A stretch of DNA of 64,000 nucleotides from an uncultured Aquimarina sp. (GCF_947492405.1 NZ_CANLMP010000001.1:1-64000); one strand, 5' to 3'; shown: positions 17,291 through 27,104, counted from the first letter of the stretch. The notes: generated by a model from the sequence alone, not told the origin. Made by a program: numbers and translations.

Positions 17291-18439
17291 ATGCAAAAGG
17301 TTTATTTCGATAGTGCGGCAACTACGCAGTTGCGTCCCGAAGTGATTGATAGGATGACTTTGGTGTTAAGAGAGGATTATGGAAATCCTTCTTCTACTCA
17401 TGGATTTGGTAGATCCGCTAAAAATCATATTGAGCAAGCTCGAAAGAATATAGCAAAATATTTAGGGGTAAAAGCTTCCGAAATTATTTTTACATCTGGT
17501 GGAACCGAAGCTGATAATCTGGCAATAAATAGTGCTGTTAGAGATTTAGGAGTAAAACATATTATTACTTCAAAAATCGAACATCATGCAGTTTTACATA
17601 CAGTCCAGGAAATACAATCGCAAACTAATATATCTGTAAGCTATGTAGATGTTACTGTAGATGGTTCTATTGATTATAATCATTTAGAAAAGTTATTGGT
17701 TAATAGTACTGTTAAAACATTAGTTAGCTTAATGCATGTCAATAATGAGGTAGGAACTATTTTAGATATTGATAAGGTAGGTAATTTATGTAATAAGCAT
17801 GAAGCTCTTTTTCATAGTGATATGGTGCAATCAATAGGGCATCTTAATGTAAATTTAAGTGAGCTTAATGTAGATTTTACAGCAGTTAGTGCTCATAAGT
17901 TTCATGGTCCAAAAGGAATTGGTTTTGCATATATCAAAAAGAATTCCGGACTAAAACCATTGATTTATGGAGGTGAGCAGGAGAGAGGGTATCGTGGTGG
18001 AACAGAAGGAGTGCATAATATTGCAGGTATGGACGAGGCATTACGTTTAGCATATGAACATATGACTGAAGAAAAAGCATATATATCTAATCTAAAACAA
18101 TATTTTGTAGATCAGTTAAAGGAACAAATTGATGGGATCAAATTTAATGCAAATTGTTGTGATTTAACTCATAGTACGTATACCTTAATTAATGTATGCC
18201 TTCCGATATCTCAGGAAAAAGCTGGTATTTTATTATTTCAATTAGATATCAAAGGAATAGCTTGTTCCAAAGGAAGTGCCTGTCAAAGTGGAAGCAATAA
18301 AGGCTCTCATGTCTTAACAGAAATACTGTCTGAAGAAGATATGCTTAAACCATCGATTAGATTTTCTTTTTCTAAATATAATACAAAAGAAGAGGTGGAT
18401 TATGTGATTGGTGTTTTAAAAGAGTTTATTGAGGATTAA
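17291..18439 (+). CDS. Cysteine desulfurase (NifS/IscS-like)
   Basis: The 382-residue PLP enzyme removes sulfur from cysteine to supply iron-sulfur clusters or thiolated tRNA. The start at 17291 gives the usual MQKVYFDSAATT; an in-frame TTG at 17231 would add a hydrophobic stretch not seen in the family. Visible motifs are TSGGTEADNLAI, HHAVLHT (PLP stacking His), the Schiff-base Lys203 in SAHKFHGPKG, and the catalytic Cys331 in SACQSGS. No scaffold gene lies adjacent. It runs convergent to the TonB receptor gene, with overlap of the two ends by 4 bases. Confidence 0.9.
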   Translation: MQKVYFDSAATTQLRPEVIDRMTLVLREDYGNPSSTHGFGRSAKNHIEQARKNIAKYLGVKASEIIFTSGGTEADNLAINSAVRDLGVKHIITSKIEHHAVLHTVQEIQSQTNISVSYVDVTVDGSIDYNHLEKLLVNSTVKTLVSLMHVNNEVGTILDIDKVGNLCNKHEALFHSDMVQSIGHLNVNLSELNVDFTAVSAHKFHGPKGIGFAYIKKNSGLKPLIYGGEQERGYRGGTEGVHNIAGMDEALRLAYEHMTEEKAYISNLKQYFVDQLKEQIDGIKFNANCCDLTHSTYTLINVCLPISQEKAGILLFQLDIKGIACSKGSACQSGSNKGSHVLTEILSEEDMLKPSIRFSFSKYNTKEEVDYVIGVLKEFIED

Positions 18440-20898
18440 AACTTCATTCCCAATCGGACATTAAAAACCCTTTGAGTCAAGAAATTTGGAATGGAAAATT
18501 GTTGTTGTGACGCAGCATCTCTAACGAAGGTGTTTGTGATAGAGTTAAGATTATCAAAAACATTGAAGATTTCAAATCCTAGATTCAGCTCTTTAAATTT
18601 ATTAAAGAAACTACCTTCTTTGCGTCTTATTTTTTGATCTACTACGATATAAGAAATTCCTAAATCTGCTCTTCGGTAATCTCGCAATCTAGTCTGGAAA
18701 TTGTATGGATCAGCATTACTCGGTGAACCACCAGGAACACCTGTTTGGTATACAAGATTAAGATACATTTTTAAATTGGGAATCGTAGGTACATAATCCT
18801 GAAACAGTGCTCCGATTTTTACTCTTTGATCAGTGGGTCTTGCAATATATCCTCTATCATCAAGGTTTTCTTCAGTTTTTAGTAAACCAAGACTTACCCA
18901 GCTTTCAGTTCCAGGAACAAATTCACCATTTAGTCTTAAATCAAATCCGGCGGCATATGCTTCAGCATTGTTATTAGCTCGGTATCGAATTCTTACATTT
19001 TCTATAGTATACGAATTAACATCTGTAAGCTTTTTATAATATAGTTCTGTGGTAAGTTTAAAAGGTCTGTCCCACATGTTAAAACTGTAATCATTACCAG
19101 CGACTAAATGAATAGATTGTTGGGCTTTTACATCGGGTTGAACGGTTCCTTGAATATCTCTTAATTCTCTATAAAAAGGAGGTTGATGATACACCCCTCC
19201 AGAAAGTCTGAAAATCATATCTGCTTTCCAATCGGGTTTGATGGCTATTTGAGCTCTTGGGCTAAATACGGTCTGAGAAGTACTATTAATTCCATCTCCA
19301 GAAACATTCCAATTATGTGCTCTTATTCCAGCATTCATCCAAATTTCGTGTTCTTTAATAGTGGATCGGAAACTATACTGAGCGTATCCCGAAAACCTAT
19401 CAATAGTTACCATATTAGTAGCTCTTACACTAGTGAAAGGAACAATAGGACTTGCATTAGGATTATAAGGTTGATCATTAATAAAAGTACCAGGTGGGCG
19501 AATCGAAAATCCAGCAGAGTCAATAACTTCATATTCCTGAATTCGATCTCTAATGTCTTCAGAAGTATATTTTATACCCCAATCTACTTGATGCTCATCT
19601 GCAATATAGGTTCCTTTGTGCTCAAGATTAAATATTAAAGCATCAAGATCATTTCTCGCATGAGTTAGTTGAGAACCAATACCTTCGTTAAACTCAACTT
19701 CACCAAGATCTTCACTACCAATATCTGTATTTACTGCTCCTAAAAAATAAGCGGCAAAAATATCAAAATACTCTTGCTCTTGTGTATGGTAAGCCGAACC
19801 GATTAATTTTAAAGTTAAATTTTCATTAGCTTGATATGTGCCTTTTAATGCACCAAAATAAGTTTCATATTGGTCTTTTTCCTGACCATCATAGAAAATT
19901 GTTAGTGCAATCGGATTCGTAATTGTACCAAAATTGGTTTGACGTGTTAGTGGTTCGTAATCGTATTTGTTGATCGCAATATTACCTAGAAAACCTAATT
20001 CAAACTTATCAGAAAAATTATAAGATAGGTAGGTTTGTAGATCCGCAAATCTAGGTCTAAAATTAGTTTCAGTTTGTCTGGCATCTACTAAAAGACTATT
20101 GTCTCTATATCGAACACCAACTACTCCTGCAAATTTTTTATCCTTCGTTATTGCTCCGGCAGATATACTTCCTCCTAATAGACTTAGATCGGCAGTTAAA
20201 TCAAATCGTGTCGGTCTGCGATATGTAATATCTAGAACAGAAGAGAGTTTGTCTCCATATTTTGCCTGAAAACCACCTGCAGAGAAATCAACATTTCTTA
20301 CCAAGTCGGTATTCACAAAACTTAATCCTTCTTGTTGTCCCGAACGAATAAGAAAAGGACGATAAACCTCTATTTCGTTTACATATACTAAGTTTTCATC
20401 AAAGTTACCTCCTCTTACCGAATATTGAGTACTCAATTCATTATTAGAGCTAACTCCTGGAAGCGTTTTTAGCAAGCCTTCTACACCAGCATTAGCAGAT
20501 GGAGTTATACGAATTGTTTCTGGATCTAATGTCGTAATTCCTTCTACCACTTTTCGCTCTCTCCCAGTAATAATTACTTCGCTGATCTGTTCAATATCTG
20601 TTTTTAATACAGGATTTAATTCATACTCCTGGTTTTCCTTTAAGTTAATGGTGAAAATAATATCCTTTAAACCAACATGACTTATTTTAATTTTTACATC
20701 CTCATTAGCAGGAATACTGAGTATGTATACACCATTTTGGTCTGTGCGTGTGCCAGAATTTTCATAGGATACATTGGCTCCAACTATGGGTTTGTTGAAC
20801 TCGTTAAGAACAACACCTTTTACGACTGCATTTTGAGCTATTATGTTATGACTTGTGAAGGCTAGAAAAAAAACAAAAAGGAAGTGGAGATTTTTCAA
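18436..20898 (-). CDS. TonB-dependent outer membrane receptor with N-terminal carboxypeptidase-like domain
   Basis: The 820-residue receptor has a signal peptide (to about residue 21), a carboxypeptidase-regulatory-like beta domain (about 24-105, VVKGVVLNEFNKPIVGANV), a plug (about 120-220, with SANAGVEGLLKTLPGVSSNNELSTQYS) and a 22-strand-type barrel ending in LGMKF. It should import a TonB-driven substrate, not identifiable here. No SusD-type partner is adjacent. It lies 13 bases downstream of the M23 peptidase gene and may share its transcript. Confidence 0.92.
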   Translation of the reverse strand: MKNLHFLFVFFLAFTSHNIIAQNAVVKGVVLNEFNKPIVGANVSYENSGTRTDQNGVYILSIPANEDVKIKISHVGLKDIIFTINLKENQEYELNPVLKTDIEQISEVIITGRERKVVEGITTLDPETIRITPSANAGVEGLLKTLPGVSSNNELSTQYSVRGGNFDENLVYVNEIEVYRPFLIRSGQQEGLSFVNTDLVRNVDFSAGGFQAKYGDKLSSVLDITYRRPTRFDLTADLSLLGGSISAGAITKDKKFAGVVGVRYRDNSLLVDARQTETNFRPRFADLQTYLSYNFSDKFELGFLGNIAINKYDYEPLTRQTNFGTITNPIALTIFYDGQEKDQYETYFGALKGTYQANENLTLKLIGSAYHTQEQEYFDIFAAYFLGAVNTDIGSEDLGEVEFNEGIGSQLTHARNDLDALIFNLEHKGTYIADEHQVDWGIKYTSEDIRDRIQEYEVIDSAGFSIRPPGTFINDQPYNPNASPIVPFTSVRATNMVTIDRFSGYAQYSFRSTIKEHEIWMNAGIRAHNWNVSGDGINSTSQTVFSPRAQIAIKPDWKADMIFRLSGGVYHQPPFYRELRDIQGTVQPDVKAQQSIHLVAGNDYSFNMWDRPFKLTTELYYKKLTDVNSYTIENVRIRYRANNNAEAYAAGFDLRLNGEFVPGTESWVSLGLLKTEENLDDRGYIARPTDQRVKIGALFQDYVPTIPNLKMYLNLVYQTGVPGGSPSNADPYNFQTRLRDYRRADLGISYIVVDQKIRRKEGSFFNKFKELNLGFEIFNVFDNLNSITNTFVRDAASQQQFSIPNFLTQRVFNVRLGMKF

Positions 20899-20911
20899 AG
20901 AATATATCTAT

Positions 20912-22600
20912 TTACGGTTTTCTAAAGAATGTTGTTTCAAATGTAGCATTATTTCCTACTTTATCTAACACAATAAGTTTAAATTTATTTTCTGTCTCAG
21001 CAATTATTTTGTCATTAAAATCATAAACTAACATTCCTGTTTTATAATCATACTCCATCAAAATGAATTTCCCGTTTATTGTAGCGCGATAGCTTTTTAT
21101 TCCAGAATCAGCGTCATCAATCTTAATCTTTAAAAAATTAGCTTTGGACATCCATTTTTTACCAGATACATTTATGGGAACTATGGTGGGTATGTTAAGG
21201 TCAGTAAATAAAGAGTAACTACCCAGTGTTCTTGTTCTTGTCGAAAAACGATTGACTTTTTTATTGGTTTTTACATAATAATGCTTATTGTTATAGCCTA
21301 ACCTTCCTATATATAATTTTTTCTTATCTGATTCACTGTAGTTAGAAACATCAAATACAATTGTCATGTTTTTATGTAATGGAATTTCATCCTGATGAAT
21401 TTTAATAGTATCACCATTGGCCTGAATGTCTAGATATGCATTTTCGTACAAACTACCTTTAGGAATATACAAATCAAAAATCCCAGAATTAAATGTAAAG
21501 TTTTCTGTTGGTTTTGCTAGATAAGGAGTCTTAATAATTTCTTTTTTTGAAAACTCAGGTAGTTGTTTTCCCTGTATTGGGATACTAATTACAGTGGTGT
21601 TACCCTTAAAATCTTCGACTAAAACTTTAGCCGTATACGATAAGCTATCTTCCACTTTAAAAATTCCTTTGTCAACGATATTTTTATAAATGGTAAGCGG
21701 ATTATTTTTTTCAATAAATAGTTTTGTAATCCTATTACGATTCTTTTTATAGTATGAGTAATCAATTAATCTATTAATATAGCGAGTCTCCGAAAATGAA
21801 AATCGTTTCATTTCCATAGCAAAATTTTCCTGACCATTGAGTTCTGTCGAAATCTTATAAATCCCATTTTTGTTGGCTGCTAAATTTTGTTGATCTATGG
21901 TCGAAACACCAATCCCTATTTTTCCTATTGCATTAACGCCTTCAGCTTTATAACTACCATTCTCCAATGGTATTAATCTTAATTTTGCCGGTTGTTGATC
22001 TCCATTAACATGTGAGTTTTTATCAAGACTATATATCCAAACACTATTAATTGTAGGTTTTTTAGTGTCCTTGATGTCAATACCAAAACACATAGGATTC
22101 ATTGGTCTTGCTTTTGAATCTCTTATCTCGAAATGTAAATGTGGACCACCACTACCTCCTGTGTTACCGCTATAAGCAATTACATCTCCTTTTTTAATAG
22201 ATAAAGCTCCCGCCTTCGGAAAAAGTTCGATTTCATATGATTCTTTTGCGTATTGCCTTTTTTTGATATATGCCTCTATCTTAGGGGAAAATTTTTGGAG
22301 GTGTGCATACACAGATGTATACCCATTAGGGTGTGATATATACATTGCTTTTCCGTATCCAAAATGAGAAATTTTTATTCGACTTATAGTTCCATCACCT
22401 GCTGCATATACTTTTAAGCCTTCCTGACCTTCTGTTTTTAAATCTAAACCAGAATGAAAATGATTAGATCGTAGTTCTCCATAAGTTCCAGAAACAGCAA
22501 GAGGAATATCTAAAGGGTTTATAAAATAGTCTTTCGGAATGTCTTTTTGACAGTGCCCGATTCCAATATTGAATATTAAAAATAGTGTTAGTATACGCAT
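20912..22600 (-). CDS. M23 family metallopeptidase (LytM domain)
   Basis: A 562-residue exported protein. After a signal peptide (to about 17) the peptidase domain comes first (about 28-170), with zinc ligands His49 and Asp53 in HFHSGLDL and His154/His156 in GPHLHFEIRD, so the catalytic site looks intact. The remaining 390 residues form beta-rich domains of unknown role. The family cleaves peptide cross-links of peptidoglycan or activates amidases. It is transcribed divergently from the ZapB/ZapA block and precedes the TonB receptor gene. Confidence 0.9.
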   Translation of the reverse strand: MRILTLFLIFNIGIGHCQKDIPKDYFINPLDIPLAVSGTYGELRSNHFHSGLDLKTEGQEGLKVYAAGDGTISRIKISHFGYGKAMYISHPNGYTSVYAHLQKFSPKIEAYIKKRQYAKESYEIELFPKAGALSIKKGDVIAYSGNTGGSGGPHLHFEIRDSKARPMNPMCFGIDIKDTKKPTINSVWIYSLDKNSHVNGDQQPAKLRLIPLENGSYKAEGVNAIGKIGIGVSTIDQQNLAANKNGIYKISTELNGQENFAMEMKRFSFSETRYINRLIDYSYYKKNRNRITKLFIEKNNPLTIYKNIVDKGIFKVEDSLSYTAKVLVEDFKGNTTVISIPIQGKQLPEFSKKEIIKTPYLAKPTENFTFNSGIFDLYIPKGSLYENAYLDIQANGDTIKIHQDEIPLHKNMTIVFDVSNYSESDKKKLYIGRLGYNNKHYYVKTNKKVNRFSTRTRTLGSYSLFTDLNIPTIVPINVSGKKWMSKANFLKIKIDDADSGIKSYRATINGKFILMEYDYKTGMLVYDFNDKIIAETENKFKLIVLDKVGNNATFETTFFRKP

Positions 22601-22722
22601 AGGCAGTAAATGTAAATATTTAGGAATTAAAATTAAAGTGATGTTTAATTAAAAACTAAAAGGCTATAAACTAACCACTTGATTGATGAGATATTGGGGC
22701 TGTAAAATTAGTTCAAAAACTA

Positions 22723-22753
22723 TTGGGTTTTTTCAATTGGTATGTTAACTTTG
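22723..22753 (+). promoter_or_regulatory. Bacteroidota-type promoter for the ZapB-like/zapA/6S block
   Basis: TTG at 22723-22725 and TAACTTTG at 22746-22753 are 20 bases apart and match the -33/-7 consensus. Initiation near 22760 excludes the in-frame ATG at 22742 and supports the start at 22781. Confidence 0.55.
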
Positions 22754-22780
22754 TGTAACGAAGTATTGCGTGAAATTATA

Positions 22781-23071
22781 ATGAGTGATTTAATTGAAAT
22801 TGTTGATTCTCTTGAGAATAGGATAAGTAAGTTGATTCATAAGCATGAGTTGCTTAAACAACAAAATGCTGATCTTAGAGATAAAATAAAAGATTTGAAG
22901 TCTAATTCAGAACTTCAGATTGATCAATTAAAACAATGGGAAGAAAAATTCAGTGCACTCAAAAATGCAAATGCAATGCTAGGCAGTGACGAATACAAAA
23001 GGGAAACCAAGCTCAAAATAAATGCCTTAATAAGGGAGATAGATGTGTGTATAGCGCAGCTGTCAGAGTAA
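22781..23071 (+). CDS. Small coiled-coil protein, ZapB-like
   Basis: A 96-residue, almost wholly coiled-coil protein (heptads through SLENRISKLIHKHELLKQQNADLRDKI and onwards). The start at 22781 is chosen because a good promoter covers the earlier in-frame ATG. It lies 8 bases upstream of zapA. In enterobacteria the coiled-coil protein ZapB works with ZapA at the division ring; the same role here is inferred from the pairing and composition, not from sequence identity. Confidence 0.75.
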   Translation: MSDLIEIVDSLENRISKLIHKHELLKQQNADLRDKIKDLKSNSELQIDQLKQWEEKFSALKNANAMLGSDEYKRETKLKINALIREIDVCIAQLSE

Positions 23072-23079
23072 TATAAAAT

Positions 23080-23370
23080 ATGGCGGATAAACTAAAAATC
23101 AAATTATCAGTTGCGGATAGAGTGTATCCATTAACTATTAATCCTGATCAAGAAGAAGGATTAAGAAAAGCAGCTAAAAAGATTGAAGCCATGATTAAGC
23201 AATTTGAGCAAAGTTATGCAGTGAGAGATAAGCAAGATGTATTAGCAATGTGTGCTTTACAATTTGCTGCACAAGTAGAACAAAAGGTTATAGATAAAGA
23301 TAGTGATGAGATAAATGTAACAGGGCGATTAAGTGCTCTGAATACTTTGTTGCAAGATCATCTATCGTAG
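23080..23370 (+). CDS. zapA: Cell division protein ZapA
   Basis: The 96-residue protein matches ZapA: an N-terminal beta hairpin (KLSVADRVYPLTINPDQEE), then EGLRKAAKKIEAMIKQFE and a C-terminal coiled coil. ZapA bundles FtsZ filaments at midcell. Placement directly before the 6S RNA gene parallels the zapA-ssrS arrangement of proteobacteria. Confidence 0.88.
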   Translation: MADKLKIKLSVADRVYPLTINPDQEEGLRKAAKKIEAMIKQFEQSYAVRDKQDVLAMCALQFAAQVEQKVIDKDSDEINVTGRLSALNTLLQDHLS

Positions 23371-23392
23371 ACGTTCATTAAAATAAATAAGG

Positions 23393-23580
23393 TTACTGCC
23401 TGCACTAGTTATTATTTTTTGATAAACTCAACAAGAATTATTTTAAAAAGGGTGAGTTTAAGTTGTAAAAGCATGCCGTACTGATATATATCAGTTCTGC
23501 GGATCCTTGAGCAATTTGTTAGCCCTAAACCTGTTTTTACAGAGTTTATACAAAACCCATGCTAGTGCAGGCTTTTTTTA
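23393..23580 (+). ncRNA. ssrS: 6S RNA (6S-Flavo type)
   Basis: Between zapA and rny lies a 190-base element closed by a perfect 11-bp stem (23398-23408 with 23562-23572) and followed by a T run that would terminate transcription. Internal hairpins are visible: an 8-bp stem at 23423-23430/23453-23460 and the palindrome at 23480-23495. 6S RNA binds RNA polymerase holoenzyme and mimics an open promoter. The position between zapA and rny is where I recall flavobacterial 6S RNA being annotated. The strand follows from the T run. A covariance search was not possible here. Confidence 0.8.
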
Positions 23581-23602
23581 TATATAAACACTAACTAGGA
23601 TT

Positions 23603-25168
23603 ATGGATAACATTATATTTTTGATTATTGCGGCAGTGGCGGGTTTAGTGATAGGTTTTATTATTGCTAAAGTGTTAGAGCGCAGTAGAGCTTCAGAAAT
23701 TGTCAAAAGCGCCAAAAAAACATCTCAAAGTATTATTAGAGAAGCTAAAAGTGAAGGAGAGACGATTAAGAAGGATAAAATACTTCAGGCTAAAGAAAAA
23801 TTTATAGAGTTGAAATCAGAACATGAAAAAGTGATTTTATCTCGTGATAAAAAAATGGCTGAAGCAGAAAAGAGAACTAGAGACAAAGAATCTCAAATCT
23901 CTAACGAGCTTTCTAAAGGGAAGAAACTGAATACGGAACTGGAACAAAAAATCAAGGATTACAATCATCGAAATGAGTATCTTGAGAAAAAGCAAAGCGA
24001 ACTAAAAAAACTTCATAAAAGCCAAGTTCAGCAACTAGAAGTGATATCTGGGTTGTCTGCAGAGGAAGCAAAAGAGCAGCTTGTGGAATCTTTAAAGGAG
24101 CAAGCTAAGACCGATTCTATGGCACTGATACAGGATACTATAGAAGAAGCAAAACTGACTGCTCAACAAGAAGCTAAAAAAGTAATTATTAATACGATAC
24201 AACGAATAGGTACGGAAGAAGCGGTAGAGAATTGTGTATCCGTATTTAATATCGAAAGTGACGATGTAAAAGGACGTATTATTGGTCGTGAAGGTAGAAA
24301 TATTAGAGCTATAGAAGCTGCTACTGGAGTAGAAATTATTGTTGATGATACTCCTGAAGCAATTATATTATCGTGTTTTGATTCTGTAAGACGAGAAGTT
24401 GCTCGCCTTTCTTTACATAAATTAGTAACCGATGGAAGAATACATCCAGCGCGTATTGAAGAAATAGTTAAAAAAACAAGAAAACAAATTGACGAAGAGA
24501 TTATAGAAGTTGGTAAAAGAACCGTTATTGATCTTGGAATTCACGGATTACATCCCGAGTTAATTAAAACTGTGGGTAGAATGAAATATCGTTCTTCCTA
24601 CGGACAAAACTTATTACAGCATTCTAGAGAAGTAGCAAAGCTTTGTGGGGTGATGGCTTCAGAACTTGGACTTAACCCAAAACTAGCCAAAAGAGCAGGT
24701 TTGTTACACGATATAGGTAAAGTTCCTGACACGGAGACTGAAGTTCCACATGCTATTCTAGGAATGCAATGGGCTGAAAAATATGGTGAAAAACCAGATG
24801 TTTGTAATGCAATTGGTGCTCACCACGATGAAATAGAAATGACAGCACTTATTTCTCCTATTGTTCAAGTTTGTGATGCGATAAGTGGAGCTAGACCTGG
24901 AGCTCGTCGTCAAGTATTAGATTCTTATATACAAAGATTAAAGGACCTAGAGGATATTGCATTCGGGTTTAATGGAGTAAAGAAAGCATATGCTATTCAG
25001 GCAGGTAGAGAATTACGTGTTATAGTAGAAAGTGAAAAAGTTAATGATGAAAGAGCTGCTAGTTTGTCATTTGAAATTTCTCAGAAAATACAAACAGATA
25101 TGACGTATCCTGGTCAAGTTAAAATTACTGTTATTAGAGAGACAAGAGCGGTTAATATTGCTAAGTAA
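23603..25168 (+). CDS. rny: Ribonuclease Y
   Basis: The 521-residue endoribonuclease initiates mRNA decay. It has one N-terminal membrane anchor (about 4-24), a long coiled coil (about 30-200), a KH RNA-binding domain ([26 protein letters not shown], from about 224) and an HD domain with LLHDIGK as the metal-binding motif. Length is normal. It lies immediately after the 6S RNA. A bidirectional terminator follows. Confidence 0.95.
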   Translation: MDNIIFLIIAAVAGLVIGFIIAKVLERSRASEIVKSAKKTSQSIIREAKSEGETIKKDKILQAKEKFIELKSEHEKVILSRDKKMAEAEKRTRDKESQISNELSKGKKLNTELEQKIKDYNHRNEYLEKKQSELKKLHKSQVQQLEVISGLSAEEAKEQLVESLKEQAKTDSMALIQDTIEEAKLTAQQEAKKVIINTIQRIGTEEAVENCVSVFNIESDDVKGRIIGREGRNIRAIEAATGVEIIVDDTPEAIILSCFDSVRREVARLSLHKLVTDGRIHPARIEEIVKKTRKQIDEEIIEVGKRTVIDLGIHGLHPELIKTVGRMKYRSSYGQNLLQHSREVAKLCGVMASELGLNPKLAKRAGLLHDIGKVPDTETEVPHAILGMQWAEKYGEKPDVCNAIGAHHDEIEMTALISPIVQVCDAISGARPGARRQVLDSYIQRLKDLEDIAFGFNGVKKAYAIQAGRELRVIVESEKVNDERAASLSFEISQKIQTDMTYPGQVKITVIRETRAVNIAK

Positions 25169-25194
25169 ATATTATTACATAGCTATTTTGTAAC

Positions 25195-25226
25195 AAAAAA
25201 AGAGAATCAATTGATTCTCTTTTTTT
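25195..25226. terminator. Bidirectional terminator between rny and the 25207 gene
   Basis: The palindrome AGAGAATCAATTGATTCTCT is flanked by an A run and a T run, so it can end transcription in both directions. It overlaps the stop codon and last codons of the leftward gene at 25207-25623. Confidence 0.8.
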
Positions 25227-25623
25227 GTTTATCTGATGAGATGGTCAGTTCCTTATATTTATTAATAAGATCATCTTTCCAAGTCAATGCAGATTCCACA
25301 TCATCAAATTGACGAAACTCTTTTTTAAAAAATGATTTTTCATAAGTAGTTTGAACTTTTTGTTTAGGATCATTAGATACCACTGCAAACCCCAAAAGAT
25401 TTGGCACCTTTGCTGTTTTTATATATATGATTGGATCTACTGCATACGAATGAATTCTATGTGTAATATATACGAAAGGTGCTTTTTTAAAATGTTTTTC
25501 TGCAATTTTAATTAGAATGGAGTTGTTTTTTTCTGAAACAACAATACCTTCTTTCATAACGGCTATCATATAGTTCTGATATACGTCTAATTTGCAAAAG
25601 TCTAAATTATAAGATCTAATCAT
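25207..25623 (-). CDS. Tandem paralogue A, STAS/SpoIIAA-like, unknown
   Basis: The 138-residue cytoplasmic protein is one of four neighbours sharing one plan: (M)xxYxLDF followed by an acidic strand, NEG(V/I)TVSPE-type turn, KPFVYITHRIHSYAV, and SNDPKQK..., ending in FDDVESALTWKDDL. The alternating strand-helix pattern with a central conserved strand suggests an STAS/SpoIIAA-like fold, by inference only. This copy is the most basic, with a lysine-rich tail. It has no signal peptide. The four genes lie on the same strand with 84-121 bases between them. Confidence 0.75.
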   Translation of the reverse strand: MIRSYNLDFCKLDVYQNYMIAVMKEGIVVSEKNNSILIKIAEKHFKKAPFVYITHRIHSYAVDPIIYIKTAKVPNLLGFAVVSNDPKQKVQTTYEKSFFKKEFRQFDDVESALTWKDDLINKYKELTISSDKQKKRIN

Positions 25624-25707
25624 TGGGGGATTTTTAGATAGTAGATTGAAAAAAAGTTAAGCGCGTAAGATAGTTTTTAGGATATAGAAATAAAAAAAAA
25701 CTTAATA

Positions 25708-26088
25708 TTAAAATCCTATATTTTTCTCTAATAGCTCATTTTTCCATTCCAATGCTTTGTTCATGTTTGTGAAATATTTTATTCTTTTTTGAAAAAATTT
25801 ACTTTCTAATTCTGTAAGTCTTTGTTGTCTATGATTTTTTGAAACAACCGCTAAGCCAATGAGATTGTCGATTTTTGTGGTCTCATGATATATTGTTGGA
25901 TCAACTGAATACGAATTGACTCTGTTGGATATATATACGAAAGGTTTGTTGTTAAAATACTTCTTGACAAACTCTAGTAGTAATTTGTTATGCTCTGGTG
26001 TAACTAAAAAACCTTCGGCAATAGTATTTTTTAAAAAATCTTCTTGGATCTCTACCTTAGCGAAACCTAAATCATAGTATTCTGTCAT
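25708..26088 (-). CDS. Tandem paralogue B, STAS/SpoIIAA-like, unknown
   Basis: A 126-residue member of the same four-gene family. It begins MTEYYDLGFAKVEI and keeps NKPFVYISNRVNSYSVDPTIYHE, but is the most diverged copy: ISNRVNSYSV replaces the ITHRINSYAV form of the others, and NHRQQR replaces the DPRQK segment. This may mean a changed specificity or relaxed constraint. No catalytic motif is visible. Confidence 0.75.
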   Translation of the reverse strand: MTEYYDLGFAKVEIQEDFLKNTIAEGFLVTPEHNKLLLEFVKKYFNNKPFVYISNRVNSYSVDPTIYHETTKIDNLIGLAVVSKNHRQQRLTELESKFFQKRIKYFTNMNKALEWKNELLEKNIGF

Positions 26089-26206
26089 TTGTAATTACAA
26101 AACTATTATTCAAGTATGGTTAATTTTTTAATAAGTTACAATAAAACTATTACTTATAAAAATTAAGAGAGCGTAAAAGTGAGGTTTTAGGGGAAATATC
26201 AGGAGG

Positions 26207-26584
26207 TTAATCCACAGCATGTTTTAGGATTTGATCTTTCCATTCTAAAGCGGATTCCATAGTGTCAAATTGTCTAAATTCTTTATTAAAAAATGCTTTT
26301 TCTAATTTAGTTTGTATTTTTTGCCTAGGATCATTTGATACCACTGCGAATCCAGCTAAGTTTTGGATTTTTGCAGTCTCCAGGTAAATAGTTGGGTTAA
26401 CAGCGTATGAGTTAATACGATGAGTAATGTATAAGAAGGGTTTATTGTTATAGTGTTTATGAACCATTTCTAATAAAACATCATTGTGCTCCGGAGAAAC
26501 AGTAATACCTTCGTTCATAGTAACTTTTATATAATCTTCATAGATCTCAATGAAGCCAAAATCTAATTGGTATGATATAATCAT
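26207..26584 (-). CDS. Tandem paralogue C, STAS/SpoIIAA-like, unknown
   Basis: A 125-residue copy starting MIISYQLDFGFIEIYEDYIKV. The in-frame GTG at 26608 lies inside the likely -7 element, so the ATG at 26584 is used; it also aligns with the starts of the other three copies. It carries NKPFLYITHRINSYAVNPTIY, SNDPRQKIQTKLEKAFFNKE and FDTMESALEWKDQIL, and is closest to paralogue D. Confidence 0.78.
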   Translation of the reverse strand: MIISYQLDFGFIEIYEDYIKVTMNEGITVSPEHNDVLLEMVHKHYNNKPFLYITHRINSYAVNPTIYLETAKIQNLAGFAVVSNDPRQKIQTKLEKAFFNKEFRQFDTMESALEWKDQILKHAVD

Positions 26585-26607
26585 TTGGGGTATTGTTTTA
26601 AGAGCCA

Positions 26608-26615
26608 CAAATATA
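26608..26615 (-). promoter_or_regulatory. -7 promoter element of paralogue C
   Basis: TATATTTG on the minus strand fits the TAnnTTTG consensus, placing initiation near 26602 and supporting the start at 26584. A near-identical block (AGTATATATTT then TGRCTCTTAAA) precedes paralogue D at 27115-27135, so upstream regions were duplicated with the genes. Confidence 0.5.
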
Positions 26616-26729
26616 TACTTTTAGTAATATAAAATATAGAAGTTTCTGATCTTATTTGGGATTTTTCCCTAAAGTCTTTTAAGGGGTTGTTTGTTTTTTG
26701 TTTAGTGAAGAGGTTTGATACTTTATGAT

Positions 26730-27104
26730 TTAATCTTGTTGTTTAAGCAATTGTTTTTTCCACAATAAAGCTGATTCTAAGTCATCAAATTGTCGGAGTT
26801 CTTTATTGAAAAAAGTTTTTTCTACTATGGTTTGTTTTTTTTGACGAGGATCATCTGAAACCACTGCAAGACCAACTAGATTTTTAATTTTCACAGTTTC
26901 TAAATACACTGTAGGGTTTACAGCATACGAATTTATTCTGTGTGATATATATACAAAGGGTTTGTTTTTGAAATGATTTTCTACCATTTCTAATAGAGTA
27001 TTATTGTCGTCTGGTGTTACGGTGACTCCTTCATTTATTATTACTCTGATGTAATCTTCATATATTTCCGCAAGGCCAAAATCTGTTTGATAAGAAGTTA
27101 TCAT
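26730..27104 (-). CDS. Tandem paralogue D, STAS/SpoIIAA-like, unknown
   Basis: A 124-residue copy starting MITSYQTDFGLAEIYEDYIRV at 27104. The in-frame ATG at 27125 lies in the promoter-like block shared with paralogue C and would add seven residues absent from paralogues A and B. It keeps NKPFVYISHRINSYAVNPTVY, SDDPRQKKQTIVEK and FDDLESALLWKKQLL. It is the most upstream member of the array. Confidence 0.78.
   Translation of the reverse strand: MITSYQTDFGLAEIYEDYIRVIINEGVTVTPDDNNTLLEMVENHFKNKPFVYISHRINSYAVNPTVYLETVKIKNLVGLAVVSDDPRQKKQTIVEKTFFNKELRQFDDLESALLWKKQLLKQQD

Noticed and set aside
19183..19638. Open frame of 151 codons on the plus strand within the TonB receptor gene
   Set aside because: It is antisense to a well-conserved receptor, has no family features and no promoter or signal sequence.
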